5,606 nucleotides of DNA from Candidatus Zixiibacteriota bacterium (GTDB lineage: Bacteria; Zixibacteria; MSB-5A5; GN15; FEB-12), in contig JADFLZ010000171.1 of NCBI GenBank assembly GCA_022564135.1, positions 1 through 5,606 of the forward strand. The letters run 5' to 3'. Position numbers and translations under genes: made by a program. Under the pieces are notes generated by a model that worked only from the letters and a program-made list of their open reading frames with translations, was not told the DNA's origin and did no database searches. Of the stretch, positions 1 to 5,606 are shown piece by piece (positions within the stretch are counted from its first letter, which is position 1; each line of letters starts with the position of its first letter).

Positions 1-290
1 CTCTGGTGATTTCCGGCAAGCCGTTTTTCAGCGGTCCGGCATTCGTACCAGTTGTATTCGCCCTGACAATTTTAACTGCAGCTATTACGGCAGTTGTAGG
101 GATGATTGTCATAAACCGGCTGCCGCGCCTGAGACATCCGTTGTTTAGCTCAGACAGGTTCGGCAAGTTTTCCGATGGCAGCTTTTTTATAAGTGTCGAA
201 TCAAGCGACAAAAAATATAACGAGGCCCATACCGCCGGTTTCTTAAAAACTATCGGTGGACAAAACATAGAGATATTAAAAGACGAATGA
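1..290 (+). CDS. actD: ACIII subunit ActD (DUF3341 family), 3' part only
   Basis: This is the C-terminal half of the membrane subunit ActD of alternative complex III; the 5' end lies outside the window. The frame is open from the left edge (first full codon at 3), so the GTG at 6 is an internal valine and not a start. About 95 residues are visible. They begin with a GKPFFSGPAFVPV stretch typical of ActD, followed by a transmembrane helix (roughly FALTILTAAITAVVGMIVI) and the NRLPRLRHPLF linker. A soluble tail follows, with an FISVESSDKKYNEA-type segment and a GG-containing end resembling the ferredoxin-like fold seen in this family. Whole ActD proteins are usually about 170-200 residues with two helices, so about half is missing. 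In ACIII, ActD sits beside the NrfD-like subunits ActC and ActF; it binds no cofactor that I know of. The stop overlaps the actE start (ATGA), which implies translational coupling. Identification rests on these motifs and on the actE-actF neighbours. Confidence 0.88.
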   Translation, partial: LVISGKPFFSGPAFVPVVFALTILTAAITAVVGMIVINRLPRLRHPLFSSDRFGKFSDGSFFISVESSDKKYNEAHTAGFLKTIGGQNIEILKDE

Positions 291-922
291 AAATTTTTGG
301 CAGCACAAATTCTGCAGTAAAGCAGAGCCTAATCTTTCTGGCGGGCGCCTTGATACTTGTTTCAAGCGGTTGTTACCGGGGTAAACCCTCAAAAGAACCG
401 CCGATTCATATAAACCCCAATATGGATGATCAGCCCAGACTTAACGCCCAGAAAGCGAGCGATTTTTTCGAGGACGGACGGGCCATGCGTGATCTGATAG
501 AAGGCACTTTGCCGCGCGGCTTCCTGCGTGAAGATGTTATCTACTATACCGGCAAAGACGCCGGCGGCAAACTGGTCAAAAAATCTCCGGTGTCGCCAAC
601 GATGGAGGTTTTATTGCGGGGCCAGGAGCGCTTTAATATTTACTGCTCGCCCTGCCACAGCCGCTTGGGCGATGGCAAGGGCATGGTAGTGCAAAGGGGC
701 ATGTTCCCGCCGCCGACCTACCATCAGGCCAGAATCCGGGATATCGAAGACGGCCATATTTTTGACGTTATTACCAATGGCATTCGCAATATGCCCTCAT
801 ACAGAAGCCAGATTCCGGTATCGGACCGCTGGGCGATTGTCAATTATTTGAGAGTCCTGCAGCGAAGCCAGAATGCAGAGCTTAAAGATATTCCTGAAAG
901 CGAAAGAGCCAAGATTAAGTGA
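287..922 (+). CDS. actE: ACIII subunit ActE, mono-haem cytochrome c lipoprotein
   Basis: This is a 211-residue periplasmic cytochrome c subunit of alternative complex III that passes electrons from the complex to the oxidase. The N-terminus is a lipoprotein signal: a basic start, a hydrophobic stretch (about 14-27) and a VSSGC lipobox with Cys29 as the predicted lipidated residue, so the protein should be membrane-anchored on the periplasmic side. The conserved ActE stretch around 44-80 (NPNMDDQPR, then ALP-like GTLPRGF) precedes the haem domain. The haem c site is CSPCH at 120-124, followed by GDGKGMV, an FPPPTYH loop (140-146), and NMPSY with Met169 as the likely sixth ligand. A WAIVNYLRVLQ helix closes the domain. 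There is only one CxxCH, as expected for ActE. The ATG overlaps the actD stop and has no strong Shine-Dalgarno, consistent with reinitiation. actF follows after 7 bases. The family call is firm from motif order and neighbours. Confidence 0.95.
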   Translation: MKIFGSTNSAVKQSLIFLAGALILVSSGCYRGKPSKEPPIHINPNMDDQPRLNAQKASDFFEDGRAMRDLIEGTLPRGFLREDVIYYTGKDAGGKLVKKSPVSPTMEVLLRGQERFNIYCSPCHSRLGDGKGMVVQRGMFPPPTYHQARIRDIEDGHIFDVITNGIRNMPSYRSQIPVSDRWAIVNYLRVLQRSQNAELKDIPESERAKIK

Positions 923-929
923 AGAGAAT

Positions 930-2111
930 ATGAAATTAGACAGCAATACCTATAAGTTTACAGATAAAGGCAACCTGGGCAATATCGCTCTCACAGTCGG
1001 TATCGTCGGGCTGGCTGCTTCGGCGGTCGGCTATTTTCAGGACAGCCATCAGTTTTATTTCTCATATTTGGTAGCGTTTTTCTTCTGGATGACGGTCGCA
1101 CTGGGAGCGCTCTTTTTTAATCTGCTGCATCATTTAACCAGAGCCAGCTGGAGTACGGTGCTTCGTAAGCTGACTGAAAGTATGATGTCTACTATTCCGT
1201 TTATGTTTGTAATGATGATTCCGGTTCTCTTAGGCATGCATGAATTATATCACTGGACTCACGAAGATGTACTTGCTACGGACATAATTTTACAGAATAA
1301 AGCGGCTTATTTGAATATTCCTTTTTTCATAATCAGGGTAGTTTTCTATTTCGCAGTCTGGTCAATTATGACATTGATTCTTACTAAAAATTCTGCCAAA
1401 CAGGATATTAAACACGAAGATTCCATACTGGCCAGGATGCGCAAGTACAGCGCCCCGGGAATGATGCTCTTTGCATTTACGATTACGTTTGCAGCCTTTG
1501 ACTGGCTGATGTCGCTGGAGCCGCACTGGTTTTCAACTATCTTTGGGGTCTATATTTTCTGCGGAACGTTTATTTCCATGCTGGCCTTTACAATCATTAT
1601 GGTCAGGTATCAAAATATTAAGGGCGCTTTTGACGGTATTGTTACGGTCGAGCACAGACATACTCTGGGCAAGCTTTTATTCGCGTTTACAATAATGTGG
1701 GCCTATATGGGTTTCAGCCAGTATTTATTGATCTGGTACGCCAACATGCCCGAAGAAACGTTCTGGTATTTGCAGCGCTGGGAAGGTTCCTGGAGAACTT
1801 TGAGCATTATTCTGCCGATTGCTCATTTTGGTCTGCCTTTTGTGGCACTTATTCCCCAGGCTGCCAAACGAAGCGGGAACTGGCTATTGATGATGGCGTT
1901 TTATATGCTGCTTATGCGATACATGGACCTTTACTGGATTGCCATGCCGACCCATAGTCCGGACGGGATTCATTACTCCTGGATTGATATTTCAACAATG
2001 GCCGGAATCGGCGGCATTTTCATCTGGCTCTTCTGGCGGAAATATACATCGGGCGCGGCTGTGCCGGTCAATGACCCGGGACTTAAAGTTTCCATGGAAC
2101 ACCTTAACTAA
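930..2111 (+). CDS. actF: ACIII subunit ActF, NrfD/PsrC-like membrane subunit
   Basis: This is a 393-residue integral membrane subunit of alternative complex III, paralogous to ActC and related to NrfD/PsrC. In ACIII structures it lies in the membrane core and has been proposed to take part in proton movement; quinol oxidation is assigned mainly to ActC. I count about ten hydrophobic helices: 16-35, 42-66, 85-103, 131-151, 174-194, 202-226, 250-270, 287-308, 314-337 and 348-372. Family landmarks are LLHHLTRASW (65-74), SAPG (174-177), FDWLMSLEPHWF (190-201), SQYLLIWYANMPEE (263-276), the H-containing helix with LPIAHFGLPF, and RYMDLYW. I chose the ATG at 930, 7 bases after the actE stop. The in-frame ATG at 873 would add 19 residues that only re-read the end of actE in another frame and do not look like family sequence. 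A weak purine stretch (GAAGAG, 921-926) precedes the start, so coupling to actE is likely. Confidence 0.94.
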   Translation: MKLDSNTYKFTDKGNLGNIALTVGIVGLAASAVGYFQDSHQFYFSYLVAFFFWMTVALGALFFNLLHHLTRASWSTVLRKLTESMMSTIPFMFVMMIPVLLGMHELYHWTHEDVLATDIILQNKAAYLNIPFFIIRVVFYFAVWSIMTLILTKNSAKQDIKHEDSILARMRKYSAPGMMLFAFTITFAAFDWLMSLEPHWFSTIFGVYIFCGTFISMLAFTIIMVRYQNIKGAFDGIVTVEHRHTLGKLLFAFTIMWAYMGFSQYLLIWYANMPEETFWYLQRWEGSWRTLSIILPIAHFGLPFVALIPQAAKRSGNWLLMMAFYMLLMRYMDLYWIAMPTHSPDGIHYSWIDISTMAGIGGIFIWLFWRKYTSGAAVPVNDPGLKVSMEHLN

Positions 2112-2112
2112 A

Positions 2113-2117
2113 AAGGA
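2113..2117 (+). promoter_or_regulatory. Ribosome binding site for the TTG-initiated small gene
   Basis: AAGGA lies just after the actF stop and 9 bases before the TTG at 2127, a normal spacing. An ATG at 2122 is closer, but it opens a frame of only six codons (MTCHTT) before TAG, so it cannot start the 106-residue protein. The site therefore supports TTG as the real start. The spacing to the ATG would be only 4 bases. Confidence 0.6.
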
Positions 2118-2126
2118 ATTGATGAC

Positions 2127-2447
2127 TTGTCACACGACTTAGGACATGCCGGCGGTTACGAAAAAACCGATATAAACATCAAGGCGGTTGTTATCTCTGC
2201 AGTAGTGCTAATCGCTTTTCTGGTAGTTTCCATATTCCTTGTTGAAGAGTATTTCATATATAAGAAAGAACAGATGTACCATGAAATGGTATTGGAGCCG
2301 GAGAACCCGCAGCTAATTGAGTTAAGAGCCAAAGAAAGCAGGATTCTTGGTTCGTACGGTCTGGCAGATTCTGCAGCCGGCGAGTATCACATTCCGATAG
2401 ACAGCGCCATGAAACAAGTCGCAGCCACAGCCGGCGGAAAAAATTAA
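2127..2447 (+). CDS. Uncharacterised single-helix membrane protein of the ACIII-oxidase operon
   Basis: This is a 106-residue protein of unknown function. It has a short polar, His/Gly-bearing N-terminus (1-19, including GGYEKTDIN), one transmembrane helix (about 20-39, with the VEEYF exit), and then a charged stretch with likely helical character (40-72). It ends with a conserved-looking block, ILGSYGLAD (73-81) and IPIDSAM (89-95). From memory, a similar block (SYGxxD followed by IPIDxAM) recurs in short single-helix proteins beside SCO and cox genes in Acidobacteria, Verrucomicrobia and Planctomycetes; I cannot verify this by search here. The helix with positive charges at its cytoplasmic or periplasmic border fits an accessory or linker subunit, but that is inference. 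The start is TTG, because the frame has no ATG before residue 50 and the upstream in-frame stop is the actF TAA at 2109-2111. The gene sits 15 bases after actF and directly abuts the SCO gene. Confidence 0.85.
   Translation: MSHDLGHAGGYEKTDINIKAVVISAVVLIAFLVVSIFLVEEYFIYKKEQMYHEMVLEPENPQLIELRAKESRILGSYGLADSAAGEYHIPIDSAMKQVAATAGGKN
2433..2438 (+). promoter_or_regulatory. Ribosome binding site of the SCO gene
   Basis: GGCGGA lies inside the last codons of the small membrane protein gene, 9 bases before the ATG at 2448. It favours that ATG over the in-frame ATG at 2463, which has no purine-rich stretch at a suitable distance. It is an imperfect match to GGAGG. Confidence 0.4.
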
Positions 2448-3320
2448 ATGAATCAAGCTGCCATGACATATAAGAAAATTTTACTGGCTGCTTTGGTTGG
2501 TCTGTTTGTCTGTCCGGTAGCTGGAGCTCAGGTTGTGCGGGACTCTGTGGCGGAGCTGATGGGAATTGACATTATAGAACATCTGGGCGACTCTCTGCCG
2601 CTTAATCTTTCTTTTGTAGATGACAACGGCAACGAAGTTACTTTGTCCGATTATTTCAAGGGAGACAAGCCGGTATTACTAACTCTCGGTTATTATGAAT
2701 GTCCCATGCTCTGTAATCTTGTTTTCAATGGCGTCAGCGAAGGTATCAAAGAACTGGGCTGGGTTCCGGGAGAAAAGTACGAAGTTGTCAGTGTTAGTAT
2801 TGACCCTCTGGAAACATTCGAACTGGCGGCTGACAAGAAAGCAAATTATATCAAACATCTTGAGATGCCCGAAGCCGCAGCTGGCTGGCATTTTCTGGTG
2901 ACAGAAAGCGAAAACGCCAAAACTCTGGCAGATGCTATTGGTTTCGAATACTACTACGTTGAAGATCGCGACGAATACGCTCATGCAGCCGCTGCCTATC
3001 TGATATCGCCAGAGGGCGTTATCAGCCGTTACTTATACGGTATTCAATATACGGGAATTAATCTGAAACTTGGTCTTTTAGAAGCCTCTGAAGGTAAGAT
3101 TGGCAGCACTATGGATAAAATCCTGTTGTATTGCTTTCGCTATGACCCGGATGCCAAGGGGTATGTGCTCTTTGCTCAGAACGCTATGAAAGTTGGCGGA
3201 GTAGCCACGGTATTTCTCATTGCTCTGCTGGTAGGTTCGCTCTACTTAAAAGAGCGGCTGAGAGCAAAAGGTAAAACCGCAGCTGTAAAAAATAACAAAA
3301 CTACGGAAAGTTACAGTTAG
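2448..3320 (+). CDS. SCO1/SenC copper chaperone for cytochrome c oxidase
   Basis: This is a 290-residue periplasmic, membrane-tethered SCO protein that delivers copper to, or keeps reduced, the CuA cysteines of CoxB. The N-terminus is a signal peptide (hydrophobic 11-26, probable cleavage after VAGA at 27). The thioredoxin-like domain runs from about 50 to 215. It contains the SCO metal site CPMLC (Cys85 and Cys89) after TLGYYE, the SVSIDP strand (115-120), and His179 in EYAHAAAAYLISPEG, which completes the Cys-Cys-His copper site. After the core come LLYCFRYDP (with an extra Cys229) and a C-terminal helix (about 249-267) followed by basic residues (KERLRAKGK). This tail is longer than in classical SCO1, where the anchor is N-terminal. 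The ATG directly abuts the previous stop; the alternative ATG at 2463 would trim five residues but lacks a binding site. Placement just before coxB fits CuA assembly. Confidence 0.95.
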   Translation: MNQAAMTYKKILLAALVGLFVCPVAGAQVVRDSVAELMGIDIIEHLGDSLPLNLSFVDDNGNEVTLSDYFKGDKPVLLTLGYYECPMLCNLVFNGVSEGIKELGWVPGEKYEVVSVSIDPLETFELAADKKANYIKHLEMPEAAAGWHFLVTESENAKTLADAIGFEYYYVEDRDEYAHAAAAYLISPEGVISRYLYGIQYTGINLKLGLLEASEGKIGSTMDKILLYCFRYDPDAKGYVLFAQNAMKVGGVATVFLIALLVGSLYLKERLRAKGKTAAVKNNKTTESYS

Positions 3321-3327
3321 AAATAAT

Positions 3328-4272
3328 ATGGATACAGCTCGTACATTGTTCTTGCCGCCACAGGGTTCGACAGTCGCCAGTGATGTTGACGCCCTGTTCG
3401 GATTCATCTTCTGGGTCTCTCTTTTCTTCTTTGTGGGAGTCACAGCCTTAACAGTTTACTTTTGCATAAAGTATAAGCGGAAAGACGGCAAGGCCGAGAC
3501 TACACCCTATATTGAAAGCATGGCACTTGAGATTACCTGGATAGTCATACCGACAATTTTACTTATGGTAATATTTGTCTGGGGGTTTCAGGATTTCGTA
3601 AGGCTGCACATCGTACCCGCGAATTCAATGGAAATTAAAGTTACCGGACAAAAATGGTTCTGGAGTTACAATTACGAAGAAGGGGCTACCGGAGTCGGCG
3701 AGCTGGTCGTTCCGGTTGGTCAGCCTGTTAAACTTCTTATGTCATCCAAAGATGTCATTCACAGTTTCTTTGTACCGGCATTCAGAATAAAAATGGATGT
3801 GTTACCGAACCGCTACACTATTACCTGGTTTGAAGCGACCATGACGGGCGAGTTTGAAATTTATTGCACCGAGTTTTGCGGCAAGGGGCATTCTGAAATG
3901 TGGGGTACGGTCAAAGTTCTGCCCCAGGATGAGTTTGACAAGTGGCTCGAAGCCGGCAGCGGACCTGATTCAAATGAAACAATGGCAGAATACGGGGCCA
4001 GAATGTTTGTCAAAAACGCCTGCAACACCTGCCATTCCATAGACGGCTCTAAAAACGTCGGCCCGACTTTCCAGGGACTCTTTGGCAGGCGTGAAGTTAT
4101 GTCCGATGGCACAGCGATTACCGTAGATGAAAATTATATCAGAGAGTCAGTTTTGAGCCCGATGGCCAAACAGGTGGCCGGTTATGATCCGGTCATGCCG
4201 ACTTATCAGGGCATACTAAAAGACGTTGATATTGATGGGCTGATAGCATATATAAAATCTTTGGAGAATTAA
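3328..4272 (+). CDS. coxB: Cytochrome c oxidase subunit II with fused cytochrome c (caa3 type)
   Basis: This is a 314-residue subunit II, the electron entry point of the oxidase. Two membrane helices (about 23-46 and 66-88) precede the periplasmic cupredoxin domain, with the aromatic KWFWSYNY patch (109-116) that usually lines the path into CuA. CuA ligands are all present: His145, Cys180, Cys184, His188 and Met191, with Glu182 between the cysteines. From about 218 a cytochrome c domain is fused: CNTCH at 232-236, then VGPTFQGLFGR, and VMPTYQG with Met290 as the likely axial ligand. It ends in an LIAYIKSL helix. This fusion defines the caa3 type (subunit IIc), which can take electrons without a soluble cytochrome c. 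There is no cleavable signal; the N-terminus is short and starts just before the family-typical LPPQGSTVASDVD stretch. The ATG is 7 bases after the SCO stop and lacks a good Shine-Dalgarno sequence. Confidence 0.97.
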   Translation: MDTARTLFLPPQGSTVASDVDALFGFIFWVSLFFFVGVTALTVYFCIKYKRKDGKAETTPYIESMALEITWIVIPTILLMVIFVWGFQDFVRLHIVPANSMEIKVTGQKWFWSYNYEEGATGVGELVVPVGQPVKLLMSSKDVIHSFFVPAFRIKMDVLPNRYTITWFEATMTGEFEIYCTEFCGKGHSEMWGTVKVLPQDEFDKWLEAGSGPDSNETMAEYGARMFVKNACNTCHSIDGSKNVGPTFQGLFGRREVMSDGTAITVDENYIRESVLSPMAKQVAGYDPVMPTYQGILKDVDIDGLIAYIKSLEN

Positions 4273-4290
4273 AATAAGCTGATAAGTAAT

Positions 4291-5606
4291 ATGGAACATA
4301 CAATACCAGAAAAACATTATTTGAACGAAGCCACAGGCTGGAAATCCTGGCTTATGACACTCGACCATAAACGTATCGGCATTCTCTATATGATTATGGT
4401 TATGTTTTCGTTCTTTTTGGGGGGAGTATTCGCGCTGTTGATGCGCTGGGAGCTACTCAGCCCTGATAAAATTTTTATGGGACCTGAGATGTACAATCAG
4501 GCATTTTCTCTGCACGGCATCATAATGATATTTCTCTTTATCATTCCTTCCATACCGGCTATTTTAGGAAATTTTGTAATGCCGCTGATGATAGGCGCCA
4601 AAGATGTCGCTTTCCCCAGACTAAATCTGGCCAGCTGGTATATCTATGTGATCGGTTTTTGTTTTGCGGTTTATGCTCTTTTTACCGGAGGAATTGATAC
4701 CGGCTGGACTTTCTACACTCCTTACAGCAGCGAATCAACGACAGCCGTAATACCAATTCTGACAGCAGCCTTTGTATTGGGCTTTTCGTCAATATTCACC
4801 GGCTTAAATTTCATTGTCACCATTCATAGACTTCGAGCACCCGGCATGACCTGGTTTCAGCTGCCGCTTTTTGTCTGGGCAATCTATGCTACAGCCTTGA
4901 TTCAGGTTTTGGCTACACCGGTTCTGGGCATTACCCTGGCGCTGCTTATGCTCGAAAGGGTTGTCGGCATTGGCATATTTGACCCCGCTATGGGAGGCGA
5001 CCCGGTTTTGTTCCAGCACTTCTTCTGGTTTTATTCTCACCCGGCCGTTTATATTATGATTCTGCCCGGAATGGGAATTATAAGTGAACTAATTGCAACA
5101 TTTTCACACCGCCGTATTTTCGGTTACAAGTTCATTGCTTTTTCAAGTCTGGGAATAGCATTTACCGGCTTCTTAGTCTGGGGACATCATATGTTTGTTT
5201 CCGGGCAGTCGGATTTGGCCGCTGTGATTTTCTCTTTTCTGACATTCTTCGTGGGGATTCCGTCGGGTATTAAAATACTCAATTGGATTGCCACCATGTA
5301 CAAAGGCTCAATAAGTCTCGATACACCAATGTTGTGGGCCTTGTCATTCTTGATTCTCTTTTCCATAGGAGGCTTTACAGGTATCGTCTTAGGAACCTTG
5401 TCTATCGATGTTCACCTGCATGATACATACTTCGTGGTATCGCATTTCCATTATGTAATGGTAGGCGGTACGGTAATGGCGATATTTGGCGGACTTCACT
5501 ACTGGTGGCCAAAAATCTGGGGCCGAATGTACAACGAAACACTGGCGCGCATCGCGGTAGTTATGATATTTGTCGGCTTTAACGTTACATTTTTTGTTCA
5601 GTTCAT
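4291..5606 (+). CDS. coxA: Cytochrome c oxidase subunit I, A2 type, 3' end outside the window
   Basis: This is the catalytic haem-copper subunit, which reduces oxygen and pumps protons. I translated 438 codons from the ATG at 4291 (18 bases after coxB) to the right edge with no stop; about 100 or more C-terminal residues are missing. Metal ligands are complete: His75 and His387 for low-spin haem a, His385 for haem a3, and His250, His299 and His300 for CuB, with Tyr254 placed to form the His-Tyr crosslink. The helix VI motif is FYSHPAVY (247-254): the glutamate of A1 oxidases (HPEVY) is alanine, and Tyr248-Ser249 give the A2 signature YSHPxV. D-channel positions are kept (Asn94 in LGNF, Asp105 in GAKDVAFPR, Asn112). 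The K-channel lysine is Lys328 in PSGIKILNW, with Ser where many A1 enzymes have Thr. HLHDTYF (375-381) precedes the haem ligands. The window ends in helix XII at FNVTFFVQF. No clear Shine-Dalgarno precedes the start. Confidence 0.97.
   Translation, partial: MEHTIPEKHYLNEATGWKSWLMTLDHKRIGILYMIMVMFSFFLGGVFALLMRWELLSPDKIFMGPEMYNQAFSLHGIIMIFLFIIPSIPAILGNFVMPLMIGAKDVAFPRLNLASWYIYVIGFCFAVYALFTGGIDTGWTFYTPYSSESTTAVIPILTAAFVLGFSSIFTGLNFIVTIHRLRAPGMTWFQLPLFVWAIYATALIQVLATPVLGITLALLMLERVVGIGIFDPAMGGDPVLFQHFFWFYSHPAVYIMILPGMGIISELIATFSHRRIFGYKFIAFSSLGIAFTGFLVWGHHMFVSGQSDLAAVIFSFLTFFVGIPSGIKILNWIATMYKGSISLDTPMLWALSFLILFSIGGFTGIVLGTLSIDVHLHDTYFVVSHFHYVMVGGTVMAIFGGLHYWWPKIWGRMYNETLARIAVVMIFVGFNVTFFVQF

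Noticed and set aside
6..290. GTG at 6 as the start of a complete 94-residue gene
   Set aside because: The frame is open to the left edge and the protein begins in the middle of an ActD domain, so the gene is cut by the window.
873..929. Upstream in-frame ATG at 873 as the actF start
   Set aside because: It would overlap actE by 50 bases and add 19 residues that are just the actE 3' end in another frame; the ATG at 930 gives the normal spacing and a normal family N-terminus.
1697..2142. Overlapping + strand reading frames (86 and 67 residues) inside actF
   Set aside because: They lie in the wrong frame under strongly conserved ActF sequence, lack recognisable domains and have no binding site; the last codons are noted only as the MTCHTT mini-frame.
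2254..2469. Antisense 71-residue reading frame over the small membrane protein gene
   Set aside because: The + strand protein has a coherent helix, binding site and operon fit; the antisense frame has none of these.
2679..2984. Antisense 101-residue reading frame inside the SCO gene
   Set aside because: It is a shadow of the SCO thioredoxin domain on the other strand, with no family resemblance and no promoter signal.
4273..4290. Possible promoter or terminator between coxB and coxA
   Set aside because: The gap is 18 AT-rich bases with no inverted repeat and no room for a promoter; it is simply an intergenic spacer in an operon.
4804..5040. Antisense 78-residue reading frame inside coxA
   Set aside because: It lies opposite the conserved core of CoxA, including the YSHP motif; its composition follows from the coxA codons.

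Overview
This window is an internal piece of one respiratory operon, with every gene on the + strand. It encodes the second half of an alternative complex III (ACIII, a quinol:cytochrome c oxidoreductase), followed by the first part of a caa3-type cytochrome c oxidase. The organism is a Gram-negative-type aerobe. The ACIII-plus-SCO-plus-CoxB/CoxA arrangement, the SCO protein with a C-terminal membrane anchor, the short single-helix protein after ActF, and the mid-range base composition fit a planctomycete (Phycisphaerae-like) or a related lineage of the PVC, Acidobacteria or Bacteroidetes-like sort. This taxonomic guess is from memory of such clusters and is low confidence.

Layout: 1-290, 3' half of actD (the gene starts outside the window); 287-922, actE, a lipoprotein mono-heme cytochrome c; 930-2111, actF, a ten-helix NrfD-like membrane subunit; 2127-2447, an uncharacterised 106-residue single-helix protein that starts at TTG; 2448-3320, a SCO1/SenC copper chaperone; 3328-4272, coxB with the CuA domain and a fused C-terminal cytochrome c; 4291-5606, coxA, open at the right edge after 438 codons. 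Gene junctions range from a 4-base overlap to an 18-base gap, and there is no internal promoter or terminator that I can support, so the whole stretch looks like one transcript. actA, actB and actC are expected upstream, and coxC/coxD-type genes downstream.

How the genes work together: quinol is oxidised by ACIII in the membrane, and electrons reach the ActE haem. They can then pass to the haem c domain fused to CoxB, on to CuA, and then through haem a to the haem a3/CuB site of CoxA, where oxygen is reduced. SCO supplies copper to the CuA site. No separate soluble cytochrome c gene lies in the window, which suits direct transfer within an ACIII-oxidase supercomplex. CoxA carries the YSHPxV signature of A2-type haem-copper oxidases.

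I found no previously undescribed system. The least understood element is the small conserved membrane protein between actF and SCO.
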